A DNA stretch of 64,000 nt from Lacisediminihabitans sp040549465 (GTDB taxonomy: Bacteria; Actinomycetota; Actinomycetes; Actinomycetales; Microbacteriaceae), in NCBI RefSeq assembly GCF_040549465.1, contig NZ_JBEPTL010000012.1, positions 52,159-116,158 of the forward strand, read 5' to 3'. Shown here piece by piece: positions 41,834 to 53,801 of the stretch (positions are counted from its first letter, which is position 1; every line of letters begins with the position of its first letter). The position numbers and the translations under genes are program-made. The notes beneath the pieces were generated by a model. The model was given only the letters and a program-made list of their open reading frames with translations, made no database searches and was not told the DNA's origin.

Positions 41834-43012
41834 TCAGGATGGGCGGGTCGCGCGTTCGACGGCTCTTTCGAGCTCGAGAAGCTGGTCGGAGAGTCGCACC
41901 AACTCGCTGTCGCTGGTGGGCACCGTGTCGAGTAGTAGCGAGCGGATGACGGCGGAATCGCTGGAGGTCAGATCGGTGACCCGCGCGATCACCTCGTCAA
42001 CGCTCGCGATCCTCGGCAGGCCGGACTGGGCGGCGAGCCTGTCGATCGCGCCGATCCGCAGGGCATCGAGTGCGCGGAGCCGTGCTGCTCCGCGCTGGTA
42101 GAGACGGGCGCGCCCCTCCATCGTCTCGCTCGCGCGCACCACGACGGGGAGGTTCTCGACGACGAGCGGCCCCATCCGTCGCCCGCGCCAGAAGGCGGCG
42201 ACGATGGCCACGATCGCCAGCAGCGTCATCACCGGACCCACCCACGGCGGAGTGAGCTCGGCGAGACTCGGGTCATCGGATGCGGCGGAGTCGGCGATGG
42301 TCGGCAGGTACCAGACCAGCCGCGGGTTCTCGCCGAGCAGGGTGAGGGCGAGCGCCGCGTTGCCGCGCTCGGCGACATGCTCGTTGCTGAAAGCATCCTT
42401 CGTGCCCAGTACCGTCACGCTGCTGTCGCCATGGTCGACGGTGATGAGGGAGAAGACCTTCTTGCCGCTGCCGAAGCAGAGGGTGGAATTGGCATCCTGG
42501 TCGATGAGACGATAACCGTTTCCCCCGCCGGAGACCGTCGCTGCCTGCCGTGCCGCGGGCAGCGAGCAGCCGCTCGACAGGGACTTCTTCGTGACCGTTC
42601 CCGCGCTGCCCACCTCGGGAGCCAAGGCCTTCAGCTGGCTGAAAGTGGGGGAGAGGATGACCACGTGCCGTGCCCGCACCGCGAGCTCCTTCAGTTGTTT
42701 GCTGTCGAGATTGCCATCGGTGTCGTAGAGGAACAGGGTCGCCTTGTCGTGTTCGAGCGATCGCGTCGCCGAGGAGAGGCTTTCGGCCACGGTGACCCTG
42801 ACACCCTGCTGCTTCAGCACTTCGACGATCGCCTTGCTGCCGCCCGGGGCGGGGTTGGTGCCCGAGAACGGTGTGCCGCCGCTGCTCGCTCGGGCGCCGA
42901 TCGCAGTGGTGATGAGGGCCACGATGATGGCGAAGGCCGCGGCGAGAATCCAGAACAGCGATCTGCGAGTCGCCCGGCGAATGGTCGGGGTGAGGGTGGT
43001 GTTCGCCGTCAC
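41834..43012 (-). CDS. DUF4350 domain membrane protein
   Basis: A 392-residue protein with an N-terminal helix (about 19-41), an extracytoplasmic DUF4350 domain (SKAIVEVLKQQGVRVTVAES, ATLFLYDTDGNLD, VVILSPTFSQLKALAPEVG), a second helix near 275-295, and a cytoplasmic helical C-terminus with ARLYQRGAARLRALDALR. This is the layout of mycobacterial Rv3691. GTG start overlaps the preceding stop (GTGA). Function is unknown; the partner ATPase gene follows 31 bases downstream. Confidence 0.87.
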   Translation of the reverse strand: MTANTTLTPTIRRATRRSLFWILAAAFAIIVALITTAIGARASSGGTPFSGTNPAPGGSKAIVEVLKQQGVRVTVAESLSSATRSLEHDKATLFLYDTDGNLDSKQLKELAVRARHVVILSPTFSQLKALAPEVGSAGTVTKKSLSSGCSLPAARQAATVSGGGNGYRLIDQDANSTLCFGSGKKVFSLITVDHGDSSVTVLGTKDAFSNEHVAERGNAALALTLLGENPRLVWYLPTIADSAASDDPSLAELTPPWVGPVMTLLAIVAIVAAFWRGRRMGPLVVENLPVVVRASETMEGRARLYQRGAARLRALDALRIGAIDRLAAQSGLPRIASVDEVIARVTDLTSSDSAVIRSLLLDTVPTSDSELVRLSDQLLELERAVERATRPS

Positions 43013-43710
43013 TGCGGCGCACCGATGGTCGCCGCGAGTGCGGGTTTCGCTGATCGCAGATCGAGTTCCAGGGATGCCGACAGGCGGTAGGTCTCCTCCT
43101 GGCCGTCACGTCCGAGGTAGCGCACTTCGTCGAAGGCGACGGCTGCGGCGCTGAGGGCGTCGGCGAAGGTCGGGAGCCTTGTGCCGGCACGCGCTGCGAA
43201 ATCGCGTGCGGTGGAACCCGGATTCGTCGTGACGATGGTGCGTTCGGCGAGGCCCCGAGCGATCGAACGGAACATCTCCTCGATCGCGACAGTCCACTCG
43301 CCGCGGGAGGCGGCATCCTCCGCGGCCTTGCGGATGTCGACTGCGGTACGCCGGTCATCCTCGCCGAAGAGAACGCCGGTCACGACGCTCCGCCGGCCGA
43401 GTCGCGGCGGCCCGAAGATCAAAAAGGCGGCGACGATCGCGGCGACGACCACCGCGAGCGCGATGGCGAGAAGCGGACCCTGGGTGGCGACACCGTCGCC
43501 GAACTTGAGGGAGTTGATCCAGTCCCAGAAAGCTGACGAAAGCCGATCGAACCAGGTCGGTTTCGCCGCCTGGTACTCGGGTTTCGCGAGCTCCCTGATG
43601 ATCCAGTCGCGGGCTGTCGGGGCATCCGGATTCACAGGGACATCGAGGAACCCTGAGGTGATCGAGACTGACGCGAGCAATACTGACGCGAGCAATACTG
43701 ACGCGATCAT
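43009..43710 (-). CDS. DUF4129 domain protein
   Basis: A 233-residue protein. The N-terminal hydrophobic stretch, encoded partly by a 15-bp tandem repeat (ASVLLASVLLASV), is probably a signal or anchor segment. A second helix lies near 78-100, and the C-terminal cytoplasmic DUF4129 domain has RKAAEDAASRGEWTVAIEEMFRSIARGL, TNPGSTARDFAARAG and FDEVRYLGRDGQEETYR. It sits between the GPDP-type membrane protein and DUF4350 with ATGA and GTGA overlaps, so the three are translationally coupled. Function unknown; DUF4129 commonly accompanies MoxR and DUF58 systems. Confidence 0.85.
   Translation of the reverse strand: MIASVLLASVLLASVSITSGFLDVPVNPDAPTARDWIIRELAKPEYQAAKPTWFDRLSSAFWDWINSLKFGDGVATQGPLLAIALAVVVAAIVAAFLIFGPPRLGRRSVVTGVLFGEDDRRTAVDIRKAAEDAASRGEWTVAIEEMFRSIARGLAERTIVTTNPGSTARDFAARAGTRLPTFADALSAAAVAFDEVRYLGRDGQEETYRLSASLELDLRSAKPALAATIGAPQ
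43667..43710 (-). repeat. 15-bp tandem repeat in the DUF4129 N-terminus
   Basis: Almost three direct copies of ACTGACGCGAGCAAT (plus-strand reading: 43667-43681, 43682-43696, partial 43697-43710). They encode the repeated LLASV residues of the N-terminal hydrophobic segment. Confidence 0.9.
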
Positions 43711-45002
43711 GACCAGGGCGAACGGTCCGATGGCGGGTGGGGGGCGGACGAGTATCCAGCCTGCGGCACGGAGTGCAGCAGCGGGTCGACGACGCTCGCG
43801 TCACCGGCCTGCCTGGCCTCCACGAAGTGGGCGAGTTCCAGGTCGAGACCCTCCTTGCGGATGCGCCTGTCGAGATACAGCAGCGCCGTGGTCGCGGTCT
43901 GCACCACCGAGGTGATCGCGCCGAAGACCACCGAGATGATGACCGAGAGCAGACCGAAGGCTGCGATGACGATGAACACCGTCGGCCCGTTCTGGCCGTT
44001 CGGGTCAAGCAGGCCGGCGAGCAGCGGGGAGAGCAGGTTGAACGGAGCGGAGATCACCTGGGAGACGACACCGATGATCACGGTCACCAGCAGCTGGATG
44101 CCGAGGGTGCGCCAGAATCCGCCCTGCGTGAGCGACCACGACCGTACGATCGCCCTACCGAGGGTGAGGCGTTCGATCATCAACACGCTCGGAACGAGCG
44201 AGAGCCTGGTGCCGAGCCAGAAGTAGAGCACTACGGCGCCGAGCGCTCCGAAGATTCCGACCAGCACGGCGATAACGATGCCAGCAGCAGCCGCCGTGGA
44301 AGCCAGGGCCACGATGATCCCTACCAGGATCGCCGTCGCCACGGTCACAGCCAGGATGACCAGCAGCGTCCACCCGATGAGGGCCCAGACCCGTCCTTTC
44401 GCCCGCTGCCAGAGCTGCCGGAAAGTCGACTTCTCGCCGACCGCGCCTCGCGAGACCTCGAGAACGATGATGCCCTGCAGGAAGGCTGAGGCCATGATGG
44501 CGAAGAAGACCGGAATGATTGCCGCGATCACGATCAGGCCGACAGCGCCTGCGGTGATCTGGCCGGCGTCCTTCGACGTGCTGGAACCGATGCGGGTCAG
44601 CGCGAAGAAGGTCGCCCCTCCCACCACCAGCACGATGAGGAGGGAGACGATGCCCTGGATGACCAGGGCCGCTCCGAAAGTCGGGCGCGGATTGCGGCGC
44701 AGCACCCGGAATGACGAGCCAAGGATCGTGCCGACGTCGAGCGGTCGCAGCGGGATGAGACCGGGCTTCGGTGGTGGCGTCCAGCCGGGCTCGCCCTGTC
44801 CGTAGCCGTTCTGCCCGTAGCCGTTCTGGGCTCGGCCGTTCTGCGGGGCGCCGGGCGGTGGTGGAGGCGGTGACCCAAGGGGTGCATAGTGACCGGGGTC
44901 GAGCGGCGGGAAGCTTGGAGTGACCGGTGGCACCGGCGGAACCGGGTCGCCACCCTGCCGTGGAGGGTCTCCCGGCGATTGCCACTGCGGTTCGTCGGCC
45001 AC
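43707..45002 (-). CDS. Glycerophosphodiester-phosphodiesterase-type membrane domain protein
   Basis: A 431-residue protein. A Pro/Gly/Asn-rich cytoplasmic N-terminus (about 1-90, with PPPPPPGAPQNG and repeated NGYGQ) is followed by six or so helices and GWTLLVILAVTVATAILVG, LSLVPSVLMIERL and RAIVRSWSLTQGGFWR, typical of the membrane domain of GPDPase-like proteins. No catalytic phosphodiesterase domain is present. It is the first gene of the minus-strand MoxR operon and is divergent from mtrA, sharing a 127-bp promoter gap. The GTG at 45002 follows GAGGGGA by 5 bases. Confidence 0.82.
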   Translation of the reverse strand: MADEPQWQSPGDPPRQGGDPVPPVPPVTPSFPPLDPGHYAPLGSPPPPPPGAPQNGRAQNGYGQNGYGQGEPGWTPPPKPGLIPLRPLDVGTILGSSFRVLRRNPRPTFGAALVIQGIVSLLIVLVVGGATFFALTRIGSSTSKDAGQITAGAVGLIVIAAIIPVFFAIMASAFLQGIIVLEVSRGAVGEKSTFRQLWQRAKGRVWALIGWTLLVILAVTVATAILVGIIVALASTAAAAGIVIAVLVGIFGALGAVVLYFWLGTRLSLVPSVLMIERLTLGRAIVRSWSLTQGGFWRTLGIQLLVTVIIGVVSQVISAPFNLLSPLLAGLLDPNGQNGPTVFIVIAAFGLLSVIISVVFGAITSVVQTATTALLYLDRRIRKEGLDLELAHFVEARQAGDASVVDPLLHSVPQAGYSSAPHPPSDRSPWS

Positions 45003-45129
45003 TGTTGTCCCCTCGATCGTGTGCCACGGGCGCGAGACCCACGGCGATAATGCTTTCACACTCAGCTACTCTTGTGCGAAAGCTACCGCACCCTCGTGTT
45101 ATGGGAGTGCCGATTACGAAGACGGGACG

Positions 45130-45810
45130 ATGACAGCACGCATTCTTGTAGTCGACGATGACACTGCCCTCTCGGAAATGATCGGCATCGTCCTGCGCTC
45201 GGAGGGCTTCGAGCCCTCCTTCTGCGGTGACGGCGGCGCGGCACTCGAGGCCTTCCACTCGTCGAAGCCCGACCTCGTGCTGCTCGACCTCATGCTGCCC
45301 GGCAAGAACGGTATCGAGGTGTGCGCCGAGATCCGCGGGGAGTCTGGCGTGCCGATCATCATGCTCACCGCCAAATCCGATGCCACGGATGTCGTACGCG
45401 GCCTCGAAAGCGGCGCAGACGATTACGTGGTCAAGCCCTTCAACCCCAAGGAGTTGGTCGCGCGCATCCGCACCAGGCTTCGACCGACGCCCGCGGCATC
45501 CACCAACGTGCTCCAGGTCGGCGACCTTCAGCTCGACGTGGCAGGCCACGAGGTCACGCGCGGATCTGCCAAGATCAACCTCACGCCGCTCGAATTCGAG
45601 TTGCTGCTGGCGCTGGCACTCAAGCCGCAGCAGGTGTTCACCAGGGAGATGCTGCTCGAGCAGGTCTGGGGCTACCACTACAAGGCCGACACCAGGCTCG
45701 TCAACGTGCATGTGCAACGACTGCGCGCGAAGGTCGAGGAAGACCCTGACAACCCGCGCATCGTCATGACGGTTCGCGGAGTCGGTTATCGTGCAGGCAC
45801 CAGCAGCTAA
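45130..45810 (+). CDS. mtrA: MtrA response regulator
   Basis: A 226-residue OmpR/PhoB-type regulator. The receiver domain has the acidic pocket VVDDD, phosphorylated D53 in VLLDLMLPG, T80 in IIMLTAK and K102 in YVVKPFNP. The winged-helix domain spans about 130-224, with the recognition helix in TRLVNVHVQRLRAKVEED. This sequence is very close to actinobacterial MtrA, which coordinates DNA replication, cell division and wall hydrolase genes with MtrB. The start is the ATG of MTARILVVDDD. mtrB follows after 12 bases and lpqB overlaps mtrB, the conserved mtrA-mtrB-lpqB operon. Confidence 0.96.
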   Translation: MTARILVVDDDTALSEMIGIVLRSEGFEPSFCGDGGAALEAFHSSKPDLVLLDLMLPGKNGIEVCAEIRGESGVPIIMLTAKSDATDVVRGLESGADDYVVKPFNPKELVARIRTRLRPTPAASTNVLQVGDLQLDVAGHEVTRGSAKINLTPLEFELLLALALKPQQVFTREMLLEQVWGYHYKADTRLVNVHVQRLRAKVEEDPDNPRIVMTVRGVGYRAGTSS

Positions 45811-45822
45811 CCTGCGAGCAGT

Positions 45823-47427
45823 ATGAAACCTCTGGACTGGCGGTTGTACCCCGGTCGGCTGGCGCGATTCTGGCGCACGTCGCTGCAGTTTCGCACTGTC
45901 GCGATCACGGTGGTGCTCTCCGGTCTGGCCGTGCTCATCATCGGCTCGTACATCTCCATCAGCATCGGCAACAACCTTTTCGCTTCGCGCAGCTCCTCGG
46001 TTCAGGATGCGGCGAGAACCGCTCACAACCTGGCGCAGGATATCTTCAGCACGGCGGAAACCACGGGCGGACAGGGCGCCCCCGTCGAGCTGGACAGCCT
46101 TGCCGGTACGGTGCGGGACAAGCTGATTCCGGCCTCAGCCAATGCCGAGGGAATCACTTTCGCCTTGATGCGCACCCCTGGCCAGGTGACCCCGCAGTCC
46201 ATGCAGCCGATCAGCACTCCCGACTTCCCGCAGGACGTCGTGACCAGCTCACTACGGAAGAGCGTCACGGCTGATCCGACACACGTGCAGTACCAGTCGG
46301 TGAGTCTGGCCGGGGGAGAGCCGGCGATCATCGTCGGCTCGCAGGTTCTGGCACCCGGCGCAGGCAACTACGAGCTGTACCTCGTCTATCCGCTTGGCGA
46401 TTCGCAGCAGACCCTGAACTTCGTGACCCAGACCCTCGTGCTCGGCGGCCTCGCCCTCGTGCTGCTGATCGGAGCCGTCACCTATGTCGTCGTGCGGCTC
46501 GTGGTCGGACCGATCAGGCTCGCCGCAGAAACCAGTGAGAGGCTGGCCGCAGGCCAACTGGAGCAGCGGATCCCGGAAAAGGGGGAGGATGTGATCGCCA
46601 CCCTCGCCCGATCCTTCAACGGCATGGCCGACAGCCTGCAGCAGCAGATCATCAAGCTCGCCGAGCTGTCACGTGTTCAGCAGCGCTTCGTTTCGGATGT
46701 CTCCCACGAGCTTCGTACTCCCCTCACCACCATCAGGCTGGCCGGCGACGTGCTCTACGACCAGCGCGACCAGTTCACGCCATCCACAGCGCGTACCGCC
46801 GAACTCCTGCACACGCAGGTGCAGCGCTTCGAGATCCTGCTGGCCGACCTGCTCGAGGTGAGTCGCTACGATGCCGGAGCCGTCGAGCTGGAACTCGAAC
46901 CGACCAACCTGGTGCGCTTGGTCGAAGACGCCGTCGACTCCATGCAGCCGCTCGCCGAGGAGCGCGGCTCCGAGTTGCGGGTGGTGGCCCCTGGCGGCTA
47001 CTTCGAGGCGGAGGTCGATGCCCGCCGCATCCGCCGCATCCTGCGCAACCTGCTCGGCAACGCTGTCGAACACGGCGAGGGCAAGCCCATCGTGGTGATG
47101 GTGGACAGCAACGAGAGCGCGATCGCCCTGGCGGTGCGTGACTACGGCATCGGGATGACGCCCACCCAGGCCTTACGCGTATTCGACCGTTTCTGGCGCG
47201 CCGACCCGTCCCGCCAACGCACGATAGGCGGAACCGGCCTCGGCCTCGCGATCTCCCTCGAGGACGCCACGCTGCACGACGGCTGGCTCGAAGTTTGGTC
47301 TGAGCTCGGCATCGGCACCTGCTTTCGGTTGACCCTTCCGCGCGATCCAGAGCTGCCGATCATCAGCTCGCCGCTCGAACTGCCGCCCGATGACTCCATT
47401 CCGATCGAGGGGATCGACAGTGTCTGA
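45823..47427 (+). CDS. mtrB: MtrB sensor histidine kinase
   Basis: A 534-residue membrane kinase. The first helix is at about 26-48, the extracytoplasmic sensor region runs to about 203, the second helix is at about 204-226, and then come the HAMP domain, the H-box FVSDVSHELRTPLTT (H296), and an ATPase domain with NLLGNAVEH, DYGIGM and GTGLGLAI. It would phosphorylate MtrA. The sensor domain length and the downstream lpqB match the mycobacterial system, in which LpqB modulates MtrB from the outer face. The last bases overlap lpqB. Confidence 0.96.
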   Translation: MKPLDWRLYPGRLARFWRTSLQFRTVAITVVLSGLAVLIIGSYISISIGNNLFASRSSSVQDAARTAHNLAQDIFSTAETTGGQGAPVELDSLAGTVRDKLIPASANAEGITFALMRTPGQVTPQSMQPISTPDFPQDVVTSSLRKSVTADPTHVQYQSVSLAGGEPAIIVGSQVLAPGAGNYELYLVYPLGDSQQTLNFVTQTLVLGGLALVLLIGAVTYVVVRLVVGPIRLAAETSERLAAGQLEQRIPEKGEDVIATLARSFNGMADSLQQQIIKLAELSRVQQRFVSDVSHELRTPLTTIRLAGDVLYDQRDQFTPSTARTAELLHTQVQRFEILLADLLEVSRYDAGAVELELEPTNLVRLVEDAVDSMQPLAEERGSELRVVAPGGYFEAEVDARRIRRILRNLLGNAVEHGEGKPIVVMVDSNESAIALAVRDYGIGMTPTQALRVFDRFWRADPSRQRTIGGTGLGLAISLEDATLHDGWLEVWSELGIGTCFRLTLPRDPELPIISSPLELPPDDSIPIEGIDSV

Positions 47428-49114
47428 TCGCCGCCGCGGCCTGGCCGTTCTCCTCTCGCTCGCCGTGATCGCCTCACTGTCGGCGTGCGTGAGCATCCCG
47501 TCATCCGGATCCGTCGACCAGGGGGTGTCCATCAACGAGGACTCCAGCGGCGGAAACGTGCAGTACAACCCGGAAGGCCCCGTGGCCGGGGCGAAACAGC
47601 AGGACATCCTCAAGGGATTTGTCGCAGCCTTCACCTCGGCGACCAACGGTTACGCGGTGGCGAAGCAGTACCTGTCGAGCGACTTCCAGAGCAAGTGGGA
47701 TCCGCGCACCGCCGTACAGGTGCGCAACGGTCCCGCCCGCATCGCACAGGTCGACGACACGAGCATGGAGTACTCATTCACCGCCTCGGCGACGGTGGAC
47801 CCCTTCGGAGCCTACAAAGGCGGCAGCCAGCCATTCACTCTCGACTTCTCCTTCGTCAAGGAGCGTGGGCAGTGGCGCATCAGCTCCGCGCCATCCGGAA
47901 TCGTGCTCTCCGACCAGACCTTCCAGCGCATCTTCGTGCCGAGTCCGATCTATTTTTTCGACGCCGACAACCAGCATCTCGTGCCCGACCTGCGCTGGTT
48001 TCCGAACGGCACAGCCGCCACCAGGGTCGCCGCCGCCCTCCTGCAGGGACCACCGGCCTGGCTCACGGGTTCTGTCTTCTCCCGGTTCCCCGACGGCACG
48101 CAGCTCTCGGACGGCAGTTCGGTCGTCGTGGACTCCGGCGTCGCGCGCGTCGACCTCAGCAAGGAGGCGTCCGCAGCGACGGCCAAGGACCGCCAACTCA
48201 TGCAGGTACAGCTCTCGGAGAGCCTCAGGTCGGTGCCGAGCATCTCGCGCGTGAGCCTGTCTGTCGAGGGAACACCGTTGCAGATCGATGACCTCGGGGC
48301 GAGCGGGCCGCAAGCCGACACCAAAGTCGATCCACAGGCTCTCGTCTTTCGCCAGAACGAGTTCGGCTTCTACGCCAATGGCAAGGTGGCGTCGCTGAGT
48401 GGCCTCAGCACCAAGGTCGTCGCTCTGAATCCGGATGCTGCGACCCTCTCCTCCGACCAGACCGTCGCCGCCGTGCTCGCGAGGGGCGGTGTCTCGATCG
48501 TGCGCAAGGGAACGACGGCGGCCACCGCTACGGCTCCTCCGATCGACACGCGGCCCGGACTCATCCCGCCCTCCCTCGACGAGAGCGGCTACGTCTGGTC
48601 GGTGCCTACGAGTAGTCCGAACGCGATCAACGTCTACGACGAGACAGGTCAACTGCATCAGCTGACCTCGCCTGGGCTACCGGCCGACGCACAAATCGTC
48701 TCACTCGAGATTTCACGGGACGGCGCGCGAGTCGCGATCCTGCTCTCCACGAGCACCGGGCCTCGGCTGGTCGTCGCCGCAATCCTGCGCGACGAGAAGC
48801 AGGTGCCGCTGAGCCTCGGTACCCCCATCCTCGACGTGTCCTTCGACGGCGACGTGGCTGTGGACGCATCCTGGGCCGACCAGCTGACCGTCGCCACCCT
48901 GGTGATCAGCGAGGGACAGTCCAACGTCCAGCTGTTCACCGTGGGAGGCCAGCGCGTGTCGCTCGACCCCTTCGTGCCTGCCGCCGCCATCGTCGGCGGC
49001 AACAGCGGCCAGGACGGTCTGCGGGCGCTCGGCGCCGACCACACGATCTGGACCTATCGCGGCAGCTGGCAGAGCAGCAAGATCACCGCCGACTTCATCG
49101 CCACCCAGCGCTGA
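47420..49114 (+). CDS. lpqB: LpqB lipoprotein, MtrAB accessory factor
   Basis: A 564-residue lipoprotein. The signal peptide ends in the lipobox SLSAC (lipidated C23). A GerMN-type domain lies in the middle (about 190-300: LVPDLRWFPNGTAATRVAAALLQGPP) and the C-terminal LpqB beta-propeller-like region runs to the end. It binds the MtrB sensor domain in mycobacteria and streptomycetes and affects signalling and growth. The GTG overlaps the mtrB stop by 8 bases, with GAGGGGA before it, so translation is coupled. Confidence 0.93.
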   Translation: MSDRRRGLAVLLSLAVIASLSACVSIPSSGSVDQGVSINEDSSGGNVQYNPEGPVAGAKQQDILKGFVAAFTSATNGYAVAKQYLSSDFQSKWDPRTAVQVRNGPARIAQVDDTSMEYSFTASATVDPFGAYKGGSQPFTLDFSFVKERGQWRISSAPSGIVLSDQTFQRIFVPSPIYFFDADNQHLVPDLRWFPNGTAATRVAAALLQGPPAWLTGSVFSRFPDGTQLSDGSSVVVDSGVARVDLSKEASAATAKDRQLMQVQLSESLRSVPSISRVSLSVEGTPLQIDDLGASGPQADTKVDPQALVFRQNEFGFYANGKVASLSGLSTKVVALNPDAATLSSDQTVAAVLARGGVSIVRKGTTAATATAPPIDTRPGLIPPSLDESGYVWSVPTSSPNAINVYDETGQLHQLTSPGLPADAQIVSLEISRDGARVAILLSTSTGPRLVVAAILRDEKQVPLSLGTPILDVSFDGDVAVDASWADQLTVATLVISEGQSNVQLFTVGGQRVSLDPFVPAAAIVGGNSGQDGLRALGADHTIWTYRGSWQSSKITADFIATQR

Positions 49115-49182
49115 CGGCGCGGCTCTCCACAGATTCCTCGCCGTAGTCCGGCGGCTGCTCGCTGGCGCGGCATCCTTGGCCG

Positions 49183-49839
49183 ATGGCCTCACTGCTGCTC
49201 GGCGCGATGCTCGGAGCCGCGCTCGACGCGTGGGCGGTGCTCCTGCCGGTCAGCTGCGCTGGTTGCGGCGCGGACGACCGGGCGCTCTGCCTCATTTGCC
49301 GGTCCGCTCTCCGTCCGACATTGCATCGCCAGCAGCTCGTCGACGGGATGTCCGTCGTCTCGGCCGTCAGCTACGAGAAGGTGGCGCGTCGTGCGATCCT
49401 CGCTTTCAAAGAACAGGGCAGAACGGATGTCGCGCGTCCACTTGCGGCATCCTTCGCCACCGCGATCGCCTCCGCTGTCGCCGGACGCGTGGAGCTCGTC
49501 TCGATCCCGGCCAGCCGGGATGGCTTCCGCCGCCGCGGTTACGATCCGGTGCGCTTCCTGTTGCGCCGTGCGCACCTGCCACGGCCGTCGCCCGTGCTGT
49601 CTGCGTCGCACGAGCGGGCGCACCAGAAGACGCTCGGTCGACACGAGCGCGAGCTCAACCTCGCCGGATCGCTGGCTGTCACCGGCCAGCTCGCGGGGCG
49701 CAGATTCCTGCTGGTCGACGACGTCGTGACGACAGGAGCGACGCTGGCGGAGGCCGCTCGGGCCGTGCGTGACGGCGGTGGCGAGGTGATCGGCGCGGCC
49801 ACCCTGGCCTTCACTCCGAGGTACTTCGGCGATTCCTAG
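49183..49839 (+). CDS. ComF family phosphoribosyltransferase
   Basis: A 218-residue protein with a CxxC...CxxC zinc-ribbon-like N-terminus (SCAGCGADDRALCLIC) and a type I phosphoribosyltransferase domain with the PRPP-binding motif FLLVDDVVTTGATL near 172-185. RRGYDPVRFL and HQKTLGRHERELN are ComF family signatures. In competent bacteria ComF acts in DNA uptake; here only this single member is present and no com genes are nearby. It sits in the conserved lpqB-comF-hpf-secA order. Confidence 0.9.
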   Translation: MASLLLGAMLGAALDAWAVLLPVSCAGCGADDRALCLICRSALRPTLHRQQLVDGMSVVSAVSYEKVARRAILAFKEQGRTDVARPLAASFATAIASAVAGRVELVSIPASRDGFRRRGYDPVRFLLRRAHLPRPSPVLSASHERAHQKTLGRHERELNLAGSLAVTGQLAGRRFLLVDDVVTTGATLAEAARAVRDGGGEVIGAATLAFTPRYFGDS

Positions 49840-49958
49840 GTCACGCCAAGCGAAACCCGTGACAAGCACAGGGTCACAGGTCTACGGTGGGCAAAAGAGG
49901 CGCGGAAGTATCGCCTGGTTCCACCGGGCGTCGCGCCGAACGGAACTAGGAGGACGCC

Positions 49959-50654
49959 ATGGAAATTTCCATCAACGGTCGCAACCTAGGGATCACTGAT
50001 CGATTCCGGGACTACGCAACGGAGAAGGCGGAGAAGATATCCCATCTCGCCGAGAAGGCGCTTGCGTTCGAAATCAAGGTCAGTCGGCACAGTGAGAAGA
50101 ACGGTACAAGCGGCGACGACCGCGTCGAACTGACTCTCATCGGGCCTGGTCCTCTGGTGCGCGCGGAGTCCAGCGGATCCGACAAGTACGTCGCCCTCGA
50201 TCTCGCCCTCGACAAACTGGTCGAACGGTTACGCCGAGCGAAAGACCGGCAGAAGGTCCATCGCGGGCAGCATCGTCCGACCTCCCTGCGCGAGGCGAGC
50301 GCTGGCGGGTTCAGCGTGACGGACATCCGCCCTGCCGACGCCGCCGTGATGGAAAAAGTGCGCACCGGTTCGATCGATGTGGTGGGGGAGTCGCCGGACG
50401 AGGAGGCCGAGGTGGAGTGGAGTCCGGTCGTCATCCGCAAGAAGGTGTTCGCATCCGTGCCGATGACGGTAGATGACGCCCTCTACTACATGGAACTGGT
50501 CGGCCACGACTTCTACCTCTTCATGGATGCCGAGACCGACCGACCGAGCGTCGTCTACCGTCGCAAAGGCTGGGACTACGGCGTGATCGGGCTCGACGAT
50601 TCGGCGACAGAGTTGCAGGAGGTGGCCACGGCCACCCGCAAGATGCGCCGCTAG
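49959..50654 (+). CDS. hpf: Ribosome hibernation promoting factor, long form
   Basis: A 231-residue long HPF. The N-terminal RaiA domain (about 1-105: MEISINGRNLGITDRFRDYATEK, FEIKVSRHSEK) binds the 30S decoding region. A linker of about 55 residues joins it to a C-terminal dimerisation domain (about 165-230: VVIRKKVFASVPMTVDDALYYMEL, DFYLFMDAETDRPSVVYRRKG). Long HPF dimerises 70S ribosomes into 100S particles in stationary phase. AGGAGG precedes the ATG. The position before secA matches mycobacteria. Confidence 0.95.
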   Translation: MEISINGRNLGITDRFRDYATEKAEKISHLAEKALAFEIKVSRHSEKNGTSGDDRVELTLIGPGPLVRAESSGSDKYVALDLALDKLVERLRRAKDRQKVHRGQHRPTSLREASAGGFSVTDIRPADAAVMEKVRTGSIDVVGESPDEEAEVEWSPVVIRKKVFASVPMTVDDALYYMELVGHDFYLFMDAETDRPSVVYRRKGWDYGVIGLDDSATELQEVATATRKMRR

Positions 50655-50909
50655 ACAGACGGAGACCCTGGGGCCATCGCGGAGCTAGACGTGGTGGTCC
50701 CAGTTCGGTTGCCAGTCCTTTTTGGGCGTACGCGCATGGCGTATAGCACCGCCGTCAGGAAAGCCACGGGCTAGGCTTGCTAGCATTACGAACTGGTTAC
50801 AGTCGCGCCGATTTCGCGGTGCGATGTCAGCCATACGCTTGCGGGAACGACCTGGTGCCAAGCGGTACCCGATTCATAACCCGACCGCCGAATGTATCTG
50901 GAGTGAGCA

Positions 50910-53744
<2,835 letters not shown>

Positions 53745-53801
53745 CCGTTCGTCGGGAGTCAAGCCCTACCCGGTGTCGTCGCACCCACTTAGGCTGGGGG
53801 C

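Noticed and set aside
44155..46026. 623-codon minus-strand frame across the GPDP-type gene, promoter gap and mtrA
   Set aside because: It runs through parts of two real genes in other frames and through the shared promoter; the composition is Arg/His-rich shadow.
50655..50909. Structured RNA in the hpf-secA gap
   Set aside because: Only a weak imperfect stem (CTGGGGCC with GGTCCCAG) and a short T run; insufficient to call a terminator or RNA gene.
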